In this document: in pieces, positions 33,226 through 40,535 of the stretch | How positions within the stretch are numbered: position 1 is the first letter of the stretch | How the letters are laid out: each line of letters begins with the position of its first letter | Assembly (NCBI RefSeq): GCF_002803155.1 | Contig: NZ_NNBP01000004.1 | Location: 186,985-250,984 of the forward strand | Length of the DNA: 64,000 nucleotides | Direction: 5' to 3' | Origin: Streptomyces sp. CB02959 | Lineage (GTDB): Bacteria > Actinomycetota > Actinomycetes > Streptomycetales > Streptomycetaceae | Program-made: the position numbers and the translations under genes | Notes under the pieces: model-generated | Databases searched by the model: none | The model's input: the letters and a program-made list of their open reading frames with translations, nothing else | Told to the model about the DNA's origin: nothing

Positions 33226-34634
33226 CGCGGGGTGTGGCCTTCCACGAGCTTGAGGAGGTTGGTGAGGTCTCCGGGTTGGGTGTGGGGGTTGAGGAGGGTG
33301 GCTTTGAGCCAGAGGCCGGTGGGGGTGGTGGCGCGGCCGAGGACGGCGTGGCCTTCGGTGAGGAGGGAGCGGCGGATGGCGGCGAGGGTGGTGTCGTCGG
33401 CACCGATGGGGCGGAAGAGAAGGGTGGCGAGGGTGGGGCGGGAGTGGAGTTCGTAGCCGGGGTGGGCGTCGATGAGGTCGGCGAAGGTCCGGGCGGCGGC
33501 CAGGGTGCGGTCGACGAGGTCGCCGAGGCCCTGTCGGCCCAGGGCCTTGAGGGTGACGGCGATCTTGAGGATGTCGGGGCGGCGGGTGGTGCGCAGGGAG
33601 CGGCCGAGGAGGTCGGGGAGTCCGGCTTCGGTGTCGTCGTCGGCGTTGAGGTAGTCGGCTTGGTGGGCGAGGGGGGTGAGGGTGGCCGGGGCGGGGACGG
33701 CGAGGAGGCCGGCGGCGACCGGTTGCCAGCCGAGTTTGTGCAGGTCGAGGGTGACGGTGTGGGCGCGGGCGAGGCCGGTCAGGGCGTGCCGGTGGGTGTC
33801 GCTGAAGAGGAGCGGGCCGCCGTAGGAGGCGTCGATGTGGAAGCGGGCGCCGTGCCGGTCGGCGAGGGCGGCGAGGGCCGGGAGGGGGTCGATGACGCCG
33901 GCGTCGGTGGTGCCGGCGGTGGCGATGAGCAGGACGGGACCGGTGCGTCCGGTGAGTTCGGCGAGGCAGGTGTGGACGGTGGCGGGGTCGAGGGTGCCGT
34001 CGGGGGTGGGGAGGGTGAGGGGTTCGGGGAGGCCGAGGAGCCAGGCGGCGCGGTGGATGCTGTGGTGGGCGTTGGCGCCGCAGACGATCCGGAGCGGGCC
34101 GGTGGTGTCCGGGGGGCGGGGGGCTTCGCGGGCCAGGAGGACGGCGAGTTGGTTGGATTCGGTGCCGCCGGTGGTGACCAGCGCGTCGGGTGCGGTGGCC
34201 GCGGGGTAGACGAGGCCGGCGAGGGCGCGGGCGGTGCGGACTTCGAGTTCGGCGGCGGCGGGGGCCTGGTCCCAGGAGTCCATCGAGGGGTTGAGGGCGC
34301 CGACGGCGAGGTCGGCGGCGGTGGCCAGGGCCAGTGGCGGGCAGTGCAGGTGGGCGGCGCAGTGCGGGTCGGCGGGGTCGGCGGCGCCGGCGGCGAGGGT
34401 GTGGACGAGGGTGCGCAGGGCGGTGTGCGGGCCGGTGCCCTGCTCGGGGAGGAGCGGCAGGCAGGCGTCGCGTACGGCGCGGGCGACGGCGTCGGGGCCG
34501 CCGGGCGGGAGGGGGCCGGAGCGGTCCTGGGCGCCGGTGGTGAGGGCGTCGAGGACGATGTCAAGGAGGGGGCGGAGCGCGCGGGGGCCGTCGGTGCCGC
34601 CTGCGAGGGCGGTGCCGGCAGGGGCGACTGGCAT
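33222..34634 (-). CDS. Group II PLP-dependent decarboxylase (DesA/Ddc-like)
   Basis: A 470-residue PLP enzyme of the lysine/diaminobutyrate/aromatic amino acid decarboxylase family. The cofactor site is visible as TTGGTESNQLAVLLAR, FHIDASYGGPLLFSD (Asp to the pyridine nitrogen) and TVTLDLHKLGWQPVAAG (His-Lys with the Schiff-base lysine). Its substrate is most likely lysine, giving cadaverine for the monooxygenase encoded directly downstream with an ATGA overlap. I choose ATG 34634, with GAAGAAGAG upstream, over the in-frame TTG at 34652. An iron-box-like palindrome lies at 34682-34695 and a 7-1-7 palindrome at 34662-34676, so iron control is likely. No acyltransferase or siderophore synthetase gene follows in the window. 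Confidence 0.88.
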   Translation of the reverse strand: MPVAPAGTALAGGTDGPRALRPLLDIVLDALTTGAQDRSGPLPPGGPDAVARAVRDACLPLLPEQGTGPHTALRTLVHTLAAGAADPADPHCAAHLHCPPLALATAADLAVGALNPSMDSWDQAPAAAELEVRTARALAGLVYPAATAPDALVTTGGTESNQLAVLLAREAPRPPDTTGPLRIVCGANAHHSIHRAAWLLGLPEPLTLPTPDGTLDPATVHTCLAELTGRTGPVLLIATAGTTDAGVIDPLPALAALADRHGARFHIDASYGGPLLFSDTHRHALTGLARAHTVTLDLHKLGWQPVAAGLLAVPAPATLTPLAHQADYLNADDDTEAGLPDLLGRSLRTTRRPDILKIAVTLKALGRQGLGDLVDRTLAAARTFADLIDAHPGYELHSRPTLATLLFRPIGADDTTLAAIRRSLLTEGHAVLGRATTPTGLWLKATLLNPHTQPGDLTNLLKLVEGHTPR

Positions 34635-34661
34635 CAAAGGGCTCTTCTTCAACGGGAGTTG

Positions 34662-34676
34662 GGTGCACGGTGCACC
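34662..34676. promoter_or_regulatory. Palindrome before the decarboxylase gene
   Basis: GGTGCAC-G-GTGCACC, a perfect 7-bp inverted repeat around one base, 28-42 bp upstream of the decarboxylase ATG. It is a candidate operator or part of the core promoter region. Confidence 0.4.
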
Positions 34677-34681
34677 GGGCC

Positions 34682-34695
34682 TTAGGCCGCCCTAA
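34682..34695 (-). promoter_or_regulatory. Iron-box-like site (DmdR/IdeR type)
   Basis: TTAGG-N4-CCTAA, the half-sites and spacing of the inner part of the actinobacterial iron box (TTAGG-CTCA-CCTAA in the remembered consensus). It lies 48-61 bp upstream of the decarboxylase ATG, in front of a hydroxamate-type enzyme pair. The outer five bases match the 19-bp consensus poorly. Confidence 0.6.
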
Positions 34696-34845
34696 GTTAC
34701 TGGCCCGGTACGGCGGGTATCCACCCGTTGCGCCGGGACCACCCGTTCGCGGGACGGATGTCCCGCAGGTGTTCGATTGCCTGCGGTCTTGCGTCCCGTC
34801 GAGGAGCGGGTGCCCGGGGGGCATGGAGGTGGCGTGGACGCGGCG

Positions 34846-34886
34846 CGGGTGCCGTCCGGCGGTCTCCCTCCGCCCGACGGCACCCG
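34846..34886 (-). terminator. pepN terminator
   Basis: A 17-bp stem with one mismatch (34846-34862 with 34870-34886) and a seven-base loop, 20 bp past the pepN stop. Confidence 0.75.
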
Positions 34887-34906
34887 TGCGTACCGCGTCC
34901 GGTGAG

Positions 34907-37444
34907 CTAGCGCACGGCGGCCGTCCGCACCCTCAACGCCCGGTGCAGGTCGTCGAGTTGGTCGGCGAGGGCGCGTCGCAGGGCCGGTGTCGGGTCGCCC
35001 TCGGTCAGGCATTCCTCGCCGCGGCGGAGGGTGTCCTCCTCGACGAGGACGGCGGGGAAGGCGTATCGGCCGGCGGCCTGGGCGAGGGCGGGGCCGCGGC
35101 GGGCGGCGAGGGCGGGGACCTCGGCGAAGTAGCGGGCGGCGTAGGGGCGGAGCAGGTCCAGCTGCTCGGGGGCCCAGAAGCCGCCGGCGGTGGCGGTGAA
35201 GAGGTAGTTGGAGAGTTCGGACTGCGTGTCGGTGGTGAACAGGGCGTCCCACGCGGCCTGTTTGGCGGCCGGGTCGGGGAGCGCGGCGCGGCAGCGGGCG
35301 GCGCCCTCCTGGCCGGTGGCGCTCGGGTCGCGGGCGAGTTCGGCGTCGATGGCCTCGTGGAGTGCGGCCAGCGGTGTGGCGCCGAGCGTGGCGAGCCGGG
35401 CGAGGATGCGCCAGCGCAGTTCGTGGTCGAGGGCGGGGCCGCCGGGGACGCTGCCGTCGTCGAGCCATTCCTGGAGGGTCTCGGGGCCGGTGGCGCCGGC
35501 GATGAAGGCGCGGACGGCGGTCAGCCGCAGTCCGGCTTCGGGGCCGTGGCCGGGGCCTTCGGTGCGGCGCAGGATGTCGCGGCTGAGGGAGGTGAGGGTG
35601 GTCAGGGCGGTGCGGCGGGCCTCCGGGGGGAGGTAGCGGTCGGCGATCTGGGTGCGGGCGAAGGCCAGGACGCCCTGGACGATGGCGAGGTCGGTCTCGT
35701 GCGGGAGGTGGTCGCGGGCCGCGTCCAGGTAGGCGGTGGGCGCCAGTTCGCCGTCGCGGACCAGGTCGCGGGCGGCGTTCCAGACGACCGCGCGGGTCAG
35801 CGGGTCGGGCAGCCCGGACAGTGCGCGGGCGGCGGTCTCCCAGGAGGCGGCGTCGAAGCGGACCTTGGCGTAGCTGAGGTCGCCGTCGTTGAGGACGACG
35901 AGGGCGGGGGCGGCCTTGGGGAAGGTGTGCCGGGTGGGGTGGCCGTCCGCCGGGATGTCCACGTCGAAGCGGTCGCGCAGGGTCAGCCGGTCGGGGTGGT
36001 CCGGGTCGGGGGCGTAGGCGCCGACGGCGATGCGGTGCGGGCGGCTGCCGGTGTGGGCGATGTCCAGGTGCCAGGTGCCGGCGTCCTCGGCGACGGTCGG
36101 GGTGAGGGTGTCGACGCCGGTGGTGCGCAGCCAGCGTTCGGCCCAGGCGTGCACGTCGCGGTCGGTGGCGCGGGCCAGGGAGTCGATGAAGTCGGCGAGG
36201 GTGGCGTTGCCGAAGCGGTGCCGGGCGAAGTGGTCGTTGATGCCGGCGAGGAAGTCCTTCTCCCCCATCCAGGCGACGAGTTGGCGCAGGGCGGAGGCGC
36301 CCTTGGCGTAGGAGATGCCGTCGAAGTTGAGGAGTGCGGAGGCGGTGTCGGGGACGTCGTCGGGGGCGGGGGCGACGGGGTGGGTGGAGGGGCGCTGGTC
36401 GGCGTCGTAGCCCCAGCCCTTGCGGGCGATCGCGAAGTCGGTCCAGGTGTCGGTAAAGCGGGTGGCCTCCGAGAGGACCTGGTAGCCCATGTACTCGGCG
36501 AAGGACTCGTTGAGCCAGATGTCGTCCCACCACTGGAGGGTGACGAGGTCGCCGAACCACATGTGGGCCATCTCGTGGGCGATGACCATGCCGCGGGTCT
36601 GCCGCTCGGTGTCGGTGACGGCGGAGCGGAAGACGAATTCGTCGCGGAAGGTGACCAGGCCGGGGTTCTCCATCGCGCCGGCGTTGAACTCGGGGACGAA
36701 TGCCTGGTCGTAGGAGTCGAAGGGGTACGGCTCGTCGAAGATCTCGTGGTAGCGGTCGTAGCAGCGGCGGGTGAGGTCGAAGAGCTCCTCGGCGTCGGCG
36801 TCGAGGTGGGGGGCGAGGGAGCGGCGGCAGTGCAGGCCGAAGGGGAGGCCGGCGTGTTCGGTGTGGAGGGAGTGCCAGGGGCCGGCGGCGACGGCGACGA
36901 GGTAGGTGCTGATGCGGGGGGTGGCGGCGGCCCGCCAGGTGCCGTCGGGGAGCTGTTCGGTGCGGCCGTTGGCGAGGACGGTCCAGGCCGGTGGGGCGGT
37001 GGCGGTCAGCTCGAAGACGGCCTTGAGGTCGGGCTGGTCGAACGCGCCGAAGACGCGCTGGATGTCGTCCATGAACAGCTGCGTGTAGACGTACTGCTCG
37101 CCGTCGGCGGGGTCGGTGAAGCGGTGCATGCCCTCGCCGGTGCGGGAGTAGCCCATGGTGGCGTCGAGGCGCAGTTCGTGGGGGCCGGCGGTCAGGGCGG
37201 TCAGGGGGAGGCGGTTGCCGTCGAGGGCGGCGGGGTCCAGGGGCCGGCCGTCGAGGGTGGCGGCGTGGAGTGCGACGGGCCGGATCTCGACGAAGGTGTC
37301 GCCCGGTTCGCGGGCGGTGAAGTGGATGACGGTGCGGGAGGTGAACTCTTCGTCGCCGTGTGTGAGATCGAGGGCGATCTCGTACCGGTGGACGTCGAGC
37401 ATCTGGGCACGGGCCTCGGCTTCGGGGCGCTGCAGTACGGGCAT
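34907..37444 (-). CDS. pepN: Aminopeptidase N (M1 zinc metallopeptidase)
   Basis: An 845-residue cytoplasmic aminopeptidase that removes N-terminal residues from peptides. The exopeptidase motif GAMEN (in NAGAMENPGLVTFRDEFVF) and the zinc motif HEMAHMWFGDLVTLQWWDDIWLNESFAEYMG are intact: His290, Glu291, His294 and the downstream Glu of NESFAEY. The C-terminal ERAP1-like helical half (about 520-845) is complete. The length is normal for the actinobacterial form, and no signal peptide is present. ATG 37444 gives the usual MPVLQRPEAEARA start. The gene is on the same strand as the AraC regulator 78 bp upstream and ends before a strong terminator. Confidence 0.96.
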   Translation of the reverse strand: MPVLQRPEAEARAQMLDVHRYEIALDLTHGDEEFTSRTVIHFTAREPGDTFVEIRPVALHAATLDGRPLDPAALDGNRLPLTALTAGPHELRLDATMGYSRTGEGMHRFTDPADGEQYVYTQLFMDDIQRVFGAFDQPDLKAVFELTATAPPAWTVLANGRTEQLPDGTWRAAATPRISTYLVAVAAGPWHSLHTEHAGLPFGLHCRRSLAPHLDADAEELFDLTRRCYDRYHEIFDEPYPFDSYDQAFVPEFNAGAMENPGLVTFRDEFVFRSAVTDTERQTRGMVIAHEMAHMWFGDLVTLQWWDDIWLNESFAEYMGYQVLSEATRFTDTWTDFAIARKGWGYDADQRPSTHPVAPAPDDVPDTASALLNFDGISYAKGASALRQLVAWMGEKDFLAGINDHFARHRFGNATLADFIDSLARATDRDVHAWAERWLRTTGVDTLTPTVAEDAGTWHLDIAHTGSRPHRIAVGAYAPDPDHPDRLTLRDRFDVDIPADGHPTRHTFPKAAPALVVLNDGDLSYAKVRFDAASWETAARALSGLPDPLTRAVVWNAARDLVRDGELAPTAYLDAARDHLPHETDLAIVQGVLAFARTQIADRYLPPEARRTALTTLTSLSRDILRRTEGPGHGPEAGLRLTAVRAFIAGATGPETLQEWLDDGSVPGGPALDHELRWRILARLATLGATPLAALHEAIDAELARDPSATGQEGAARCRAALPDPAAKQAAWDALFTTDTQSELSNYLFTATAGGFWAPEQLDLLRPYAARYFAEVPALAARRGPALAQAAGRYAFPAVLVEEDTLRRGEECLTEGDPTPALRRALADQLDDLHRALRVRTAAVR

Positions 37445-37522
37445 GCGTGGCAGCTTCCCACGTCGCGGTCCCGGTGGCGCGGGGTATTCCGCGGGCCCGG
37501 TCGGGGGCGGGGTGCGCCCGTC

Positions 37523-38398
37523 CTACTGCACCCGCGGGGGGTCGGCGGGGTCCGGTACCTGCGTCGACCATCCGCCGGGTACGGAGCGGACCTGGCGGTC
37601 GCGGAAGCGGGCCGGGGCGAGGCCGACGCGGCGGGTGAAGAGGCGGCTGAAGTAGGCGGGGTCGTCGTAGCCGACGCGGCGGGCGACGGCGGCGACGGGG
37701 AGGTCGGTGGCGACGAGGAGTTCCTTGGCGCGGCCGAGGCGGATGCCGAGGAGGTAGTCCTTGGGGCTGCAGCCGGCCCCGTGGCGTACCGCGGTGCGGA
37801 GTGCGGCGGGGGTCATGCCGTGCCGGGCGGCGTGCTCGGCGACCGAGAGCGGGAGGAACGCGTCGCGGGCGAGGGCGGCCAGGACCGGTTCGCCGTCGGC
37901 GTCGGTGTCGGCGCGGGCGCGGCGCAGCGCGACGAGGAGTTCGTGGACGGCGGCGGCGGTCTCGACCTCCAGGAGCGGGTTGCCGCGGCGGGCGGCACGG
38001 GCGATGCGGCCGATCGCGGCGCGGGCCGGTCCGGGGTCGGCGAGCGGGACGAGGGGCTGGTGGGGGTCGATGTAGCCGAGTTCGGTGTAGGTGTCGGCGG
38101 CGGGGCCGGTGAAGTCGACGAAGCTCTCGTCCCAGCCGGTGTCGGGGTCGGCGCCGTAGTGGTGCGGGACGCCGGGCAGGAGCCAGAGCAGGGCGGGGGC
38201 GGTGACGGTGCGGCGGCGGCCGTCGGGGGCGGTGCACCAGCCGCGGCCGGCGCTGATGACGACGGCTACGTGGTGGTCGAGGGTGCGCGGGCCGACGGGT
38301 GGCAGGGCGCCGTGCTGGAGGCCGACGCCCAGGCAGACCAGGCCGAGCCGGTGGTGGACCGGGCTCGGGGTGAAGTAGCGCATCCAGGTGTGGTACAT
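37523..38398 (-). CDS. AraC-family transcriptional regulator
   Basis: A 291-residue regulator. The N-terminal ~170 residues form a cupin-like ligand-binding domain (VAVVISAGRGWCTAPDG, TAPALLWLLPGVPHHYGADP, DESFVDFTGP). The C-terminal AraC DNA-binding domain has two helix-turn-helix units, LSVAEHAARHGMTPAALRTAVRHGAGCSPKDYLLGIRLGRAKELL and VAAVARRVGYDDPAYFSRLFTRRVGLAPARFR. ATG 38398 follows GGGAGG with a nine-base spacer. It is divergent from the GH35 beta-galactosidase gene, with 219 bp between them, which suggests control of sugar use in response to a glycan-derived ligand. Confidence 0.9.
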   Translation of the reverse strand: MYHTWMRYFTPSPVHHRLGLVCLGVGLQHGALPPVGPRTLDHHVAVVISAGRGWCTAPDGRRRTVTAPALLWLLPGVPHHYGADPDTGWDESFVDFTGPAADTYTELGYIDPHQPLVPLADPGPARAAIGRIARAARRGNPLLEVETAAAVHELLVALRRARADTDADGEPVLAALARDAFLPLSVAEHAARHGMTPAALRTAVRHGAGCSPKDYLLGIRLGRAKELLVATDLPVAAVARRVGYDDPAYFSRLFTRRVGLAPARFRDRQVRSVPGGWSTQVPDPADPPRVQ

Positions 38399-38617
38399 GC
38401 CGGCCGGCCTCCCGTCCTCGTGCGCCGCCGCTCCGCCGCGCCCGTGAAGCGCCGGGCCGTCGGGCGGTCCGGACGATCCGAGCGGTCCGGGACGCGCCGT
38501 CCGGGGCGAACCGTCCAAACAGCCTTGATCTTTGTCCATGGACCGGCGGGCCGCCAGAGGGCGAGGGTGTGGGCGATCGGGGAACGAGCGGGGGAACGAC
38601 CAGCCGGGAGGCGTGAC

Positions 38618-40480
38618 GTGCGGTTTGCCGTTGGGGAGCGGGACTTCGAGGTGGACGGGCGGCCGGTGCGGCTGCTGTCGGGCGCGCTGCACTACTTCCG
38701 GGTGCACGAGGCGCAGTGGGGGCACCGGCTGGCGATGCTGCGGGCGATGGGGCTGAACTGCGTGGAGACGTACGTGCCGTGGAACCTGCACGAGCCGCGG
38801 CCGGGTGAGCTGCGGGACGTCGCGGCGTTGGGGCGGTTCCTCGACGCGGTGCGGGCGGCGGGGCTGCTGGCGATCGTGCGGCCGGGTCCCTACATCTGCG
38901 CGGAGTGGGAGAACGGGGGGCTGCCGTCGTGGTTGACGGGGGCGTTGGGGCGGCGGGTGCGGACCCGGGACACGGCGTTCCTGCGGGCCGTGGACGGCTG
39001 GTGGCGGGCGCTGCTGCCGCAGGTGGTGGCGCGGCAGTGCGACCGGGGCGGGCCGGTGGTGCTGGTGCAGGTGGAGAACGAGTACGGGTCGTACGGGTCG
39101 GACGCGGAGTATCTGGATCATCTGGCGCGGCGGTTGCGGGAGCTGGGGGTGACCGTCCCGCTGTGCACGTCGGACGGCGCGGAGGACCACATGCTGACCG
39201 GTGGGAGTGTGCCGGGGGTGCTGGCGACGGTGAACTTCGGGTCGGGGGCGCGGGCGGCGTTCGCGGCGCTGCGCCGGCACCGGGGGCGGGGGCCGCTGAT
39301 GTGCATGGAGTTCTGGTGCGGGTGGTTCGCGCATTGGGGGCGGGCGGAGGAGCCGCGGGGGGCGGCGGACGCGGCGGCGGCGCTGCGGGAGGTGCTGGAG
39401 TGCGGTGCGTCGGTGAATGTGTACATGGCGCACGGCGGGACGAGTTTCGGTGGGTGGGCGGGGGCGAACCGGGCGGGTGAGCTGCAGGACGGGGCACTGC
39501 TGCCGACGGTGACGTCGTACGACTACGGGGCGCCGGTGGACGAGCGGGGGCGGCCGACGGAGAAGTTCTGGCGGATGCGGGAGGTGCTGGCGGAGTTCGC
39601 GGAGGGGCCGTTGCCGGAGCTGCCGGAGCCGGAGCCGGTGTTGGCGGGGCCGGTGGGGGTGGTGTTGTCGGGGTGGCTGTCGTTGGACGCGGTGCTGGAG
39701 GCGTTGGGTGATCCGGAGGTGTGCGCGGGGGTGCCGCCGACGTTCGAGGAGGTGGGGGTGGACCGGGGGCTGGTCCGGTACCGGGTGGCGGTGCCGGGGC
39801 CGCGGGAGCCGTACGAGCTGCGGGTCGTCGGGTTGCGGGACCGGGCGGTGACGGTGGTGGACGGGGTGCGGGGGCCGGTGCTGGTGGAGGAGTCCGGGGC
39901 GGGCCCGGCAGACCCGGCGGGCGCGCTGCTGGGGGCGGTGCCGGGGCCGGCGGAGGTGGAGCTGTGGGTGGAGTCGCTGGGCCGGGTCAACTACGGCCCG
40001 CGGCTGGGCGAGGCGAAGGGGATCACGGGCGGGGTGCTGCACGAGCGGCAGTATCTGCACGGGGTGCGGGCGCGGGGGTTGCGGCTGGACGCGCTGGAGG
40101 GGCCGGCGGGGGTCGCGGCGGTGGCCGGGCTGGGGTTCGGTGCGCCGGCGGCGGGGGCGCGGGGGCTGCACCGGGGCACGGTGACGGTGCCGGCGGGCGG
40201 GGTGGGGGATGCGGTGCTGGAGTTGCCGGGGTGGACGCGCGGGTTCGTGTGGGTGGGGGGATTTCCGGTGGGGCGCTACTGGTCGGCGGGTCCGCAGCGG
40301 GGGTTGTTCGTGCCGGGCCCGGTGTTGCGGGAGGGGGCGAACGAGGTGGTGGTGTTGGAGCTGGAGGGGCCAGAAGGGTCAGAAGAGAGCGAAGGGATGG
40401 AAGGGATGGAAGCGGCAGCCGGATCGGAAGGGTCGGCTGGTGCGGGCGGGGCGGTGGGGGTGCCGCGGCTGGTGCCGTGA
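38618..40480 (+). CDS. Glycoside hydrolase family 35 beta-galactosidase
   Basis: A 620-residue beta-galactosidase. The TIM barrel shows LLSGALHYFRVHEAQWGHRLAMLRAMGLNCVETYVPWNLHEP, RPGPYICAEWENGGLPSWL, the acid/base Glu155 in VQVENEYGSYG, and the nucleophile Glu231 in LMCMEFWCGWFAHWG. GGTSFGGWAGAN follows. The C-terminal ~250 residues are beta-sandwich domains (LFVPGPVLREGANEVVVLELEG). There is no signal peptide, so it acts on imported galactosides. GTG 38618 with GGGAG upstream is the best start. The open frame extends far upstream but only through the antisense of the AraC and pepN genes. The last residues are a Glu/Gly-rich tail with short repeats. Confidence 0.9.
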   Translation: MRFAVGERDFEVDGRPVRLLSGALHYFRVHEAQWGHRLAMLRAMGLNCVETYVPWNLHEPRPGELRDVAALGRFLDAVRAAGLLAIVRPGPYICAEWENGGLPSWLTGALGRRVRTRDTAFLRAVDGWWRALLPQVVARQCDRGGPVVLVQVENEYGSYGSDAEYLDHLARRLRELGVTVPLCTSDGAEDHMLTGGSVPGVLATVNFGSGARAAFAALRRHRGRGPLMCMEFWCGWFAHWGRAEEPRGAADAAAALREVLECGASVNVYMAHGGTSFGGWAGANRAGELQDGALLPTVTSYDYGAPVDERGRPTEKFWRMREVLAEFAEGPLPELPEPEPVLAGPVGVVLSGWLSLDAVLEALGDPEVCAGVPPTFEEVGVDRGLVRYRVAVPGPREPYELRVVGLRDRAVTVVDGVRGPVLVEESGAGPADPAGALLGAVPGPAEVELWVESLGRVNYGPRLGEAKGITGGVLHERQYLHGVRARGLRLDALEGPAGVAAVAGLGFGAPAAGARGLHRGTVTVPAGGVGDAVLELPGWTRGFVWVGGFPVGRYWSAGPQRGLFVPGPVLREGANEVVVLELEGPEGSEESEGMEGMEAAAGSEGSAGAGGAVGVPRLVP

Positions 40481-40492
40481 GGCAGGCAGGCA

Positions 40493-40530
40493 GGCGGGCC
40501 GGGGCGCGGGGGTCGGCGCCCCGGCCCGCC
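40493..40530. terminator. Bidirectional terminator between the GH35 and GH101 genes
   Basis: A perfect 15-bp stem, 40493-40507 with 40516-40530, and an eight-base loop between convergent genes. It is one of the strongest hairpins in the window. Confidence 0.88.
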
Positions 40531-40535
40531 GGTCC

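Noticed and set aside
34635..34652. TTG 34652 as start of the decarboxylase
   Set aside because: TTG is rare as a start and has no ribosome binding site. ATG 34634 has GAAGAAGAG upstream.
34670..40480. Very long open frame (1936 codons) on the plus strand
   Set aside because: The first ~1300 codons are antisense to the decarboxylase leader, pepN and AraC genes and are low complexity. Only the GH35 part from 38618 is supported.
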